From Hamadaea flava (GTDB lineage: Bacteria > Actinomycetota > Actinomycetes > Mycobacteriales > Micromonosporaceae): a DNA stretch of 64,000 nt. This document shows, piece by piece, positions 49,382 through 56,679 of the stretch. The translations under genes and the position numbers were made by a program. The notes beneath the pieces are model-generated. The model did not search any database. It saw nothing but the letters and a program-made list of their open reading frames with translations, and had not been told where the DNA came from. Where the stretch lies: positions 1,488,001 through 1,552,000 of the forward strand of contig NZ_JAMZDZ010000001.1 of NCBI RefSeq assembly GCF_024172085.1, in the 5' to 3' direction. The first letter of the stretch is position 1. Every line of letters begins with the position of its first letter.

Positions 49382-50041
49382 ATGCCGTTTGATCACCGGG
49401 TGCCCGAGAAGCAGTCCCGGTTCCTGACCTTCTTCACGACGTTGCCCGGTGTGATCACCGCGGTGGCGACGCTCATCACCGCCGTCGGTGGACTGCTGGT
49501 CGCGATCAACGAGTTCGGCGACAACAAGCCCGCCGGCGCCGCCGAGTCTCCCCAGTCGCGCCCGTCGGCTTCCGCGCCGTCGCCGAGGTTCTCGCCGTCA
49601 CCCTCGTCCCCGCCGTCGCCAGCGGTTTCGACGGCTCCACCGGTCGAGCTGAACCTGGACCTCAGCGGAGCGATCGTGCAGAAGACCATGACGGTGCACC
49701 TCAACGACATCGTCTATCTGTCGGACGGAAGCACCGGCTCCGAGTGGGCGAACGGAGACTTCAAACTCGACAGTTCGGATGCCACCGTCTTTCTTCGACT
49801 GTATGGCGGACGGCCGATCCTGGACGAGTTCGCTCGCGTCACCGACACCGTGAGCAAGCAGTCGTGCGCCACCGCGCTGAAGCATCCGGCCGGTGAGTTC
49901 CGGGCCAAGTCGTCCGATGAGGGCGGCTGGGTGTGCGTCCTCCGGCCAGATGCCTACAACGGTACCTATGGCGCGATCCACTTCGACTGGGTGGATCTCG
50001 CCAACCGCCGGCTCACGATCTCCTATGTGATCTGGCGCTGA
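49382..50041 (+). CDS. Hypothetical single-pass membrane protein with Ser/Pro linker
   Basis: A 219-residue protein. A cytoplasmic N-terminal 15 residues and one hydrophobic segment (about 16-42, FTTLPGVITAVATLITAVGGLLV) precede a Ser/Pro-rich extracytoplasmic linker (about 58-85) and a 130-residue beta-rich domain ending DLANRRLTISYVIW, with Cys in KQSCAT and GWVCVL. No family recognised. Start: ATG at 49382; no obvious Shine-Dalgarno sequence. Its end is only 7 bp from the convergent GH127 gene. Confidence 0.7.
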   Translation: MPFDHRVPEKQSRFLTFFTTLPGVITAVATLITAVGGLLVAINEFGDNKPAGAAESPQSRPSASAPSPRFSPSPSSPPSPAVSTAPPVELNLDLSGAIVQKTMTVHLNDIVYLSDGSTGSEWANGDFKLDSSDATVFLRLYGGRPILDEFARVTDTVSKQSCATALKHPAGEFRAKSSDEGGWVCVLRPDAYNGTYGAIHFDWVDLANRRLTISYVIWR

Positions 50042-50048
50042 GGTCGCG

Positions 50049-52769
50049 CTAGACGAACCGCCACAGGTGGTCGTTGGTGCCGTTGTCGTCCCAGATCACG
50101 ACCTGCGCGCCCGCAGTGGTCGAGGCGCCGGAGACACCCAGCACCCGGCCGCCGTTGACGCACTGGATGCGGAAGTAGCCGTTCGCGCCGTACCGCAGCC
50201 GCCAGCGATGGTCCGTGGTGCCGTTGTCCGCCCACTGCAGCACTCGCGCGCCGTTCGCGGTGCTCGCGCCCTCCACGCCGAGAACCTTGCCGCTGTTGGC
50301 GTTGCGCAGCCGCAGATACCCCCCGGTGTCGACGACCGCGGTCCACAGGTGGTCGGCCGTGCCGTTGTCACCCCCTTGCACGACCAGCCCACCGTCCGCA
50401 GTGGACATGTTTTGTACGCCGAGGACGAGCCCGCTGCCGAGATTCTGGATGCGCCGAGCGCCGTTGGGAACGAACCGCCACAGGTTGTCGGCCGTGCCGT
50501 TGTCCGGGTCCTGGACGGCCTGCGCACCGTTGCCGGTGGAGCCGTTCAGAATGCCCAGCAGCTTGGCGCTGTTGGCGTTGCGGAGCTTGTGCGTACCGTC
50601 GCCATTGTCGACGATCGTCCACCGGTGGTCGGCGGTGCCGTTGTCGGTCCACTGCAACACGATCGCGCCGTCGGCTGTGGACATGTTCTGTACGCCGAGC
50701 ACCTTGCCGCTGTTGATGTTGCGCAGGCGTACGGCTGAACCGTCGACGATCAGCTCCCAATTGTGGTCGGCGGTGCCGCTGTCGGTCCACTGCAAGGCGA
50801 GGCCACCGTCGGCGGTCGACATGTCCCGCACGCCGAGCACGAGCCCGCTGGCCGCGTTGACGAGGCGATAGCTCGCGGGGTCCGTACTCCAGTAGACGGT
50901 GTAGTTGAAGCCGTGGGCGTCGGAGAACGGGCCGAGGTTGACCGTGGCGCCGTTGGCCGTCGCGGTGAACGCCAGCGAACTGGTACTGGTACGCGTGACC
51001 GACGCGGTGGTCAGCGCCGGAAGGGCCGGGAGCGTCGTGCTGCCGTAGTTCCCGGCCAGCACCGACGGGCCGTAGGTCAGCGCGACCACACCCGCGTTGT
51101 CGTTCGCCGGGCGTACGGCGAGCTGCATCGGCAGGCGTACGGTCACCGTGTCGCCGGACGTCCAGGACCGGGTGATCGTCGCGTACGCGCCAGGGGTGAC
51201 GGTGATGTTCTGGACGGTGCCGTTGACGCTGACCGTCGCGCCCGACGCCCACGCCGGAATGCGTACGCGCAACGACCAGGAGCCGCTGACACTGCCGGTG
51301 ACGGTGAGCGTCGTGGTGTCGCCGACGGGGTAGGTCGTGGTCTGGGTGACCGTGATGCCGCGCTGCGACCAGGTCAGCACGGACGGGACGAACAGGTTCA
51401 CCGTGAGCGTGGTGCCGTTGTAGAAGTAGATCGAGTCCATCAGCTTGGTGTTGACCTCGACGCCGGTGCCCTGGCAGCACCAGAACGTCGTGTAGTCGGT
51501 GCTCCAGGTGCCGCCGCCCCAGGCCGGGCCGACTCCTCGCCGGCCACCGGGGTTGAGCGGGGTGAAGTAGGTGACGTGGCCGTGGCTGTCGGCCGGGTTC
51601 TGCGCGCCGACGACGTGGTTGAGCAGGACCCGTTCGAAGAAGTCGAAGTACGCCGCCTGATCCGGGTACAGCTGCCACAGCTCCCGGGTCAGCTTGAGCA
51701 TGTTGTAGCTGTTGCAGTGTTCGCAGGTGTCCTGGTTCAGGTACGCCGCGATGGCGTTCGCGGGCCGGAAGTGCTCGGCCTGGCTGTTGCCGCCGATGAC
51801 GTAGCTGTGCGCGGTGACGGTCATCGCCCACGCGTTGACGGCGATGTCGCGATACCGGGTCGTGCCGGTGGCCTTGTACTCCCGGGCGGCCCCGATCCAC
51901 TTGGGCACCTGGGTGTTGGCGTGCAGGCCGTTGAGCTGATCGGTGTTGGCGGCCAGCGGGGTGAACACGGCGGCGTGGTCGAACCGCTGGGCGGCGGTGA
52001 GCCAGCGGCCGTCGCCGGTCTGCTGGTACAGATCGGTCAGGACCTCGTTCATCCCGCCGAACTCGGTGTTGAGCACCGACTGCAACTGCGTCGAGCTGAG
52101 CCGCGCGGTACGCGTGTCGACCCAGCCGGCGAGCGCGAGCAGGACGTCGCGGGCCTGCGTGCTGCCGAGGCAGCGCCACACGTCGAGCAGCCCGGCGAGG
52201 GTCTTGTGGATGACGTAGTACGGCACGTTGCCGTTGGACAGCGTGCCCGCCTCCAGCGCGGTGAAATCCGACTCCGGGAAGCCGGACAGGTAGCCGGCGG
52301 CGAATCCGGCCGTGCCGTTGTTCGCCTGGCACTTGGCCAGTTCGGCCACCATGTACGCGGCCTTGTCCCGGCAGGTCGGGTCGCCGAGGACGGCGTACGC
52401 CTGCGCCCAGGCGGTCAGGAAGTGGCCCTGGACGTGGGTGCGGAACGGGAACGTCGGCGCGTCCCAGCCCCCGGTGGCGGCGGCGCCGTTCGTCGAGAGC
52501 TTGTGGTTGGCCCGGAAGTTGTACAGCAGCCGGTCGACGTCGACGAACCGCAGATAGGCCAGCGTCCGGTTCTGGTTGTCGAGCAGGCGGCCGGAGGTCA
52601 GCTGCACCTGGCCGAGGTCGAAGGCGTACGCGCCGACACCGATGTCGGAACGCGCGGGCGGCACTGTCGCGGCGTGGGCTGCGGTCGCGGCCAGGGCGGG
52701 CACGGCGGCGACGGCGGTCACCCCGGCGGCCTGGAACAGACCCCGGCGACTGAGCGGGAACGAGGGCAT
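50049..52769 (-). CDS. Secreted GH127 (DUF1680) beta-L-arabinofuranosidase with ricin-type tail
   Basis: A 906-residue secreted enzyme. Tat-type signal (SRRGLFQAAG...) ends near residue 35. The GH127-type (alpha/alpha)6 barrel covers about 40-430 (VQGHFLTAWAQAY, GMNEVLTDLYQQTGD, TCEHCNSYNMLKLTREL, TFWCCQGTGVE); the Cys residues of these last two motifs and a Glu correspond to the zinc/Cys-nucleophile site in the family. A beta domain follows, then six homologous repeats at about 630-906 (two beta-trefoil lectins). Start: ATG at 52769; a LacI-type operator sits 7 bp upstream. It would release L-arabinose from plant glycoproteins or hemicellulose. Confidence 0.93.
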   Translation of the reverse strand: MPSFPLSRRGLFQAAGVTAVAAVPALAATAAHAATVPPARSDIGVGAYAFDLGQVQLTSGRLLDNQNRTLAYLRFVDVDRLLYNFRANHKLSTNGAAATGGWDAPTFPFRTHVQGHFLTAWAQAYAVLGDPTCRDKAAYMVAELAKCQANNGTAGFAAGYLSGFPESDFTALEAGTLSNGNVPYYVIHKTLAGLLDVWRCLGSTQARDVLLALAGWVDTRTARLSSTQLQSVLNTEFGGMNEVLTDLYQQTGDGRWLTAAQRFDHAAVFTPLAANTDQLNGLHANTQVPKWIGAAREYKATGTTRYRDIAVNAWAMTVTAHSYVIGGNSQAEHFRPANAIAAYLNQDTCEHCNSYNMLKLTRELWQLYPDQAAYFDFFERVLLNHVVGAQNPADSHGHVTYFTPLNPGGRRGVGPAWGGGTWSTDYTTFWCCQGTGVEVNTKLMDSIYFYNGTTLTVNLFVPSVLTWSQRGITVTQTTTYPVGDTTTLTVTGSVSGSWSLRVRIPAWASGATVSVNGTVQNITVTPGAYATITRSWTSGDTVTVRLPMQLAVRPANDNAGVVALTYGPSVLAGNYGSTTLPALPALTTASVTRTSTSSLAFTATANGATVNLGPFSDAHGFNYTVYWSTDPASYRLVNAASGLVLGVRDMSTADGGLALQWTDSGTADHNWELIVDGSAVRLRNINSGKVLGVQNMSTADGAIVLQWTDNGTADHRWTIVDNGDGTHKLRNANSAKLLGILNGSTGNGAQAVQDPDNGTADNLWRFVPNGARRIQNLGSGLVLGVQNMSTADGGLVVQGGDNGTADHLWTAVVDTGGYLRLRNANSGKVLGVEGASTANGARVLQWADNGTTDHRWRLRYGANGYFRIQCVNGGRVLGVSGASTTAGAQVVIWDDNGTNDHLWRFV
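50052..50877 (-). repeat. Six tandem ricin-type lectin repeats in the GH127 protein
   Basis: Six units of about 45 residues (SGLVLGV..MSTADGG..LQW-D-GTADH-W). Three repeats form one beta-trefoil, so two lectin domains are expected. The DNA repeats are similar enough to be prone to recombination. Confidence 0.85.
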
Positions 52770-52776
52770 ACGGGAG

Positions 52777-52790
52777 TGTTAACGCTCACA
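52777..52790. promoter_or_regulatory. LacI-type operator before the GH127 gene
   Basis: TGTTAACGCTCACA, a near-palindrome (10 of 14 positions symmetrical) with a CpG centre, located 7 bp upstream of the ATG. Confidence 0.5.
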
Positions 52791-52832
52791 TCCACATCCG
52801 TCAACCCCCTTGTTTCGTCGGTACGCGGCTTT

Positions 52833-52901
52833 GGGCGCTGGATCAGGGTTCTCGGTCGAATCTTGCGCCATGATTCGACCCGGATCCCTGATCCAGCGCC
52901 C
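52833..52901. repeat. Palindromic intergenic repeat, copy 3
   Basis: 30-nt arms with three mismatches around a 9-nt loop (TTGCGCCAT). Related to 1294-1350 and 29268-29330. It lies between the ABC-2 permease stop and the GH127 promoter, and the arms are longer (GGGCGC outside). Confidence 0.88.
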
Positions 52902-52920
52902 GGGTGGGGCGGCCGGCGGG

Positions 52921-53913
52921 TCAGCTGGAGTAGCGGCGGATGCGGAGGAGGCAGAATCCGGCGAGGATCAGCGACAGGCCGCCGAAGAGGATCAGCTCGA
53001 TCCACTGGAACCGCCAGTACCGATCGGCCGGATGGTACGTGTAGCTGAAGTGGATGTTCTGCGCGACCGTGCAGGCCATGTCCTCCTGCTGGTTGGTCCC
53101 ATGGCACTTCTCGGACTGCGCGGCGGTGTAGGGCGTACCGTCGGCGCTGTAGAGCTTGCTCGTGGTGGTCAGCGACCACGCCCCCGGTGCGGTGTAGCCG
53201 TCGATCCGGGCGCCGTCGGGTCCGACGCCCATGAAGTCCGAGCGCTCCATCGCCGTCTGGTCCAGCTGGACGGTCGTGGTCACCGGCGACATGAGGTGCT
53301 GGCGTACGGCGATCGGCAGGACGACCTGGACGACGGCGAAGACGGCGAGGGTCACCGCCATGGCGGGCAGCGTACGCCGGACGAGCAGGCCGATCGTCGT
53401 GCCGAGCAGGAACGCGAAGACGGCGTACCCGATGGGCACCAGATTGCGCGACGCGAACGTGAGCGCGGCGAAGCGGCCCCCGATGAGCTGGTCGTAGCGG
53501 CTGGCGCTCCAAGTCAGCAGCAGGCTGTAGAGCCCGGTGACCGCCATGCTCGCCAGCGCGAGGAGGGTGAGTTTCACCGCGAGCCAGCGCGTCCGGGTGA
53601 TGCTCTGGTTCCAGACCATCCGGTCGGTCTTCTCCTCCAGCTCACGCGTGATGAGCGGCGCGCCCCAGAACACCCCGATCAGCGCCGGTACGCCGAGGAG
53701 CAGCGCGCCGATCAGCGCGACCGGGGCGCCGTACGCGTCCTCGAAGTCCCGCCGGGCCGCCGTGCACGCCTCAGGCAGGCAGCCGATGATGTCGGCGGTG
53801 TACGCGTGCCGCATCTGGTTGCCGAGGATGACGAGATAGATCGCCAGTGCCGCCAGCGCCGCGACCGCGACCGTCGCCTGGGTGCGGAACTGCCGCCAGG
53901 TCAGCCAGATCAT
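52921..53913 (-). CDS. ABC-2-type transporter permease
   Basis: A 330-residue membrane subunit with six hydrophobic segments and a large extracellular loop (about 205-290) between segments five and six. The N-terminus IWLTWRQFRTQATVAVAALAALAIYL is typical of actinobacterial ABC-2 permeases. It overlaps the ATPase gene by ATGA (translationally coupled). Loop Cys residues may form a disulphide. Substrate unknown; drug or lipid export is likely. Confidence 0.93.
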   Translation of the reverse strand: MIWLTWRQFRTQATVAVAALAALAIYLVILGNQMRHAYTADIIGCLPEACTAARRDFEDAYGAPVALIGALLLGVPALIGVFWGAPLITRELEEKTDRMVWNQSITRTRWLAVKLTLLALASMAVTGLYSLLLTWSASRYDQLIGGRFAALTFASRNLVPIGYAVFAFLLGTTIGLLVRRTLPAMAVTLAVFAVVQVVLPIAVRQHLMSPVTTTVQLDQTAMERSDFMGVGPDGARIDGYTAPGAWSLTTTSKLYSADGTPYTAAQSEKCHGTNQQEDMACTVAQNIHFSYTYHPADRYWRFQWIELILFGGLSLILAGFCLLRIRRYSS

Positions 53914-54794
53914 CGCCGGACCCCCGTTTCCGCCGTTCCCCGGACGGACGCCATGGCCGCCCGGGTCATGTACGCCAGCCCGACGTCTTCGAGGTCGGCG
54001 TGGGCCGCGCCGTCGATCGGCTGGGAGCTGCGAACCACGACGGCGGTCTCGCGCGCCGAGTCGTCGGCGTGGACGATCTCCGCACCGGCCGGCAGCATCG
54101 CCGGATCCGCTTGGTCGGCGGTGAGCCGGTAGTGCTCGGCGAGCAGGTCGCCGACGTCCCCGGCGAGCTGTACGCGACCGGCGGCCAGCACGATGAGGTG
54201 GTCGCAGACCCGTTCGAGGTCGCCGAGCAGGTGCGAGGACAGCACGACGCTGACTCCCAGTTCGGCGACGAACTCCAGCAGATCCCGCAGGAAGGCGCTG
54301 CGCGCCAAGGGATCCAGCGAGGCCACCGGCTCGTCGAGGATCAGCAGTTCGGCGCGCTTGGCGGCGGCCACGGTCAGGGCGAGCTGGGCGCGCTGGCCGC
54401 CGGACAGCCGGCCCGCCTTCTGCGCGGGGTCGAGGCCCAGCTGTTGCACGCGCCGCTGGGCCAGGCCCATGTCCCAGCGCGGATTGAGCTTCCGGCCCAG
54501 CTTCAGATGGTCGGCGACGGACAGCCCGGCGTACACCGGGGCGTCCTGGGCGACGAAGCCGACCTTGGCGAGCTGCGCCGCTCCGGCGGCGGGCCGGTCG
54601 CCCAGGACGGCGATGGTTCCAGTGGTGGGGGCGAGCAGGCCACAGGTCAGCCCGAGCAGGGTGGACTTCCCCGCGCCGTTCGGGCCGACCAGGCCCACGA
54701 TTCGCCCAGCCGGTACGCGCAGCGTGCAGTCGGTCAGCGCCGCCTTGTGGCGGTAGCGCTTGCCGAGATCCCGCGTCTCGATGATGGGTGTCAT
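53910..54794 (-). CDS. ABC transporter ATP-binding protein (ABC-2 export)
   Basis: A 294-residue ATPase. Walker A GPNGAGKSTLLGLTCG, signature LSGGQRAQLAL, Walker B ELLILDEPVASLD, H-loop SSHLLGDLE. A C-terminal domain (about 220-294) is typical of CcmA-like drug-exporter ATPases. Start: ATG at 54794; TAGAAC lies 7 nt upstream, so a leaderless transcript is possible. It is divergent from the OmpR-type system and is a likely target of it, since their shared gap holds the repeats. Confidence 0.95.
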   Translation of the reverse strand: MTPIIETRDLGKRYRHKAALTDCTLRVPAGRIVGLVGPNGAGKSTLLGLTCGLLAPTTGTIAVLGDRPAAGAAQLAKVGFVAQDAPVYAGLSVADHLKLGRKLNPRWDMGLAQRRVQQLGLDPAQKAGRLSGGQRAQLALTVAAAKRAELLILDEPVASLDPLARSAFLRDLLEFVAELGVSVVLSSHLLGDLERVCDHLIVLAAGRVQLAGDVGDLLAEHYRLTADQADPAMLPAGAEIVHADDSARETAVVVRSSQPIDGAAHADLEDVGLAYMTRAAMASVRGTAETGVRR

Positions 54795-54815
54795 GGGAGC
54801 AGTTCTAGACAGCGG

Positions 54816-54872
54816 GCGGTCACAGCACGGTCCGCGCCGCTGTGACCGCGTTGTGACGGCCACCCCGATAAC
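54816..54872 (+). promoter_or_regulatory. OmpR-type boxes between the ABC exporter and the response regulator
   Basis: TGTGAC at 54841-54846 and 54852-54857 (11 bp apart; GTGAC-n6-GTGAC). GCGGTCACAGC (54816-54826) and GCTGTGACCGC (54839-54849) form a perfect 11-bp inverted pair with a 12-nt spacer. GATAAC (54867-54872) follows as a possible -10, 8 nt before the ATG. Confidence 0.6.
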
Positions 54873-54880
54873 CTCGGACG

Positions 54881-55537
54881 ATGAGGGTGCTGGTGGTCGA
54901 GGACCAGACGGAGCTGGCCGACTCGGTGGCGCGGGTGCTGCGGCGCGAGGGCATGGCCGTCGACGTCGCGTACGACGGCGCGGCCGCACTGGAGCGCACC
55001 GGCGTCGTGGACTATGACGTCGTCGTCCTGGACCGGGATCTGCCGGAGGTCCACGGGGACGACGTCTGCCGCGCCCTCGTCGACCGGGCGGCGCCGACGC
55101 GCGTCCTGATGCTCACGGCGTCGAGCACGATCGCCGAACGGGTCGAAGGGCTGGGCCTCGGCGCCGACGACTACCTGCCCAAGCCGTTCGCGTACGCCGA
55201 ACTCGTGGCCCGCATCCGGGCGGTGGGCCGGCGGACCGCCCCGGCCGCGCCGCCGATCCTCGTGCACGGCGATCTGCGGCTCGACCCGGCGCAGCGCATC
55301 GCGACCCGGGCCGGTGCGCGGCTGTCGTTGAGCCCGAAGGAGTTCGCGGTGTTGGAATACCTGCTCACGGGCCAGGGCCGGGTGATCTCGGCGGAGGAGT
55401 TGCTCGACCGGGTGTGGGACGAGGCGGCCGATCCGTTCACCACGACCGTGAAGGCGACGATCAACCGGTTGCGGGCCAAGCTCGGCGACCCGCCGGTGAT
55501 CGAGACTTTGAACCGTTCCGGCTACCGGGTGTCATGA
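54881..55537 (+). CDS. OmpR-family response regulator
   Basis: A 218-residue regulator. Receiver domain: acidic VVEDQ, phosphoacceptor Asp51 (VVVLDRDLP), Lys in LPKPFAYAEL. C-terminal winged helix: LSPKEFAVLEYLLTGQGRVISAEELLDRVW...TTTVKATINRLRAKLG. Start: ATG at 54881. It overlaps the kinase gene by ATGA. Divergent from the ABC exporter; the 11-bp direct repeats upstream are the type that OmpR-like proteins bind, so autoregulation and exporter control are inferred. Confidence 0.96.
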   Translation: MRVLVVEDQTELADSVARVLRREGMAVDVAYDGAAALERTGVVDYDVVVLDRDLPEVHGDDVCRALVDRAAPTRVLMLTASSTIAERVEGLGLGADDYLPKPFAYAELVARIRAVGRRTAPAAPPILVHGDLRLDPAQRIATRAGARLSLSPKEFAVLEYLLTGQGRVISAEELLDRVWDEAADPFTTTVKATINRLRAKLGDPPVIETLNRSGYRVS

Positions 55538-56679
55538 CGCCCCGGCACCGGCTTCGCCGCCGCTTCACCGTGCTCTACGGCGTCATGGCCGTCCTGTCCG
55601 GCGTGATCCTGCTCGGCATCGTCTTCGTCCTGGCCCAGGACCTGCCCCCGGCGGACGCTCCCGCCCCGGCCGGCGCCCCGCCCGCCGGGTCGGGCCCGAT
55701 GGGCGTACCACCGGCCGTCTTCCTCGACTTCCGGGCCGACCTGGTACTCGTGTGCGGGATCGCGCTGGCGATCATGGCCGTGCTGTCGCTCGGCCTCGGC
55801 TGGCTGTACGCGGGCCGGATGCTGCGGCCGGTGCGGCAGATGACCGGACGCCTCCAGCAGATCTCCGGATCCAATGTGCACGAACGGCTGGCCCTGGCCG
55901 GTCCGCGCGACGAGTTCACGGAGCTCGGCGACACCATCGACGGCCTGCTCGCCCGGTTGGAAGCGGCGCTCGACGGGCAGAAACGGTTCGTCGCCAACGC
56001 CGCGCACGAACTGCGTACGCCGTTGACGGTCGAGCACGCGCTGATCGAGGAGCCGCTGATCGACCCGGACGCCACCGTGGAGGCGTACCGGGCGAACTTC
56101 GAACGCCTGCTCGCCGTCAACCGGCAGCGCGGGCGGCTGCTGGAGTCGCTGCTCACCCTCGCCAGCAGCGAGCACGGACGCGGACCCGGCGGCGGCCCGG
56201 ACCATGCCGAGCCAGTCGATCTGGCGGCGATCGTGACGCGCGCGATCGAGGACCGGACCCGGCCCGCCGAGCTTCGAGGGCTGCGGATCAAATCCTCCGT
56301 CCGCCCGGCTCGGCTCGTCGGCGATCCGGCGCTGCTGGCGCGGCTGGTGGCCAACCTGTGCGACAACGCGTTCCACTACAACGTGGCGGGCGGCGTGATC
56401 GAGGTCGCGACGCGGACCGACACCGGGCTGGCGGTGCTCGTCGTCTCGAACACCGGGCCGGTGATCCCGCCGGACGAGGTGCAGCGCCTGTTCGAGCCGT
56501 TCCAGCGGCTGCACCGGATCGCCGACGACGATCGGCATGGGCTCGGCCTGTCGATCGTCCGCGCGATCGTGGCCGCGCACGACGGGCAGCTCACCGCGTC
56601 CGCGCGACCCGGTGGCGGGCTCATGGTCGAGATCGCGTTCCCGTCCGCCGAGCCGGCGGATCAGCTTTCCGGGCCGTAG
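55534..56679 (+). CDS. Sensor histidine kinase, OmpR-system type
   Basis: A 381-residue membrane kinase. Two hydrophobic segments (about 12-35 and 72-95) flank an extracytoplasmic Pro/Ala-rich loop of about 35 residues. A HAMP domain follows (about 95-145), then HisKA with His158 (ANAAHELRTPL) and HATPase (NLCDNAFHY, NTGPVIP, DDDRHGLGLSIVRAIVAAH). The short sensor loop suggests membrane-stress or small-molecule sensing. Its 3' end overlaps the convergent FAD gene by 19 bp. Confidence 0.95.
   Translation: MTPRHRLRRRFTVLYGVMAVLSGVILLGIVFVLAQDLPPADAPAPAGAPPAGSGPMGVPPAVFLDFRADLVLVCGIALAIMAVLSLGLGWLYAGRMLRPVRQMTGRLQQISGSNVHERLALAGPRDEFTELGDTIDGLLARLEAALDGQKRFVANAAHELRTPLTVEHALIEEPLIDPDATVEAYRANFERLLAVNRQRGRLLESLLTLASSEHGRGPGGGPDHAEPVDLAAIVTRAIEDRTRPAELRGLRIKSSVRPARLVGDPALLARLVANLCDNAFHYNVAGGVIEVATRTDTGLAVLVVSNTGPVIPPDEVQRLFEPFQRLHRIADDDRHGLGLSIVRAIVAAHDGQLTASARPGGGLMVEIAFPSAEPADQLSGP

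Noticed and set aside
49242-49427. Short Cys-rich frame (CPRC...YCARIGAC) before the 49382 gene
   Set aside because: Only 61 codons, with a zinc-finger-like Cys pattern, but no ribosome site, overlap with the next gene and no clear homologue style. Possible but unsupported.
50052-50877. Periodic DNA repeats of about 130 bp, considered as a satellite or CRISPR
   Set aside because: They encode six lectin repeats in frame within the GH127 protein.
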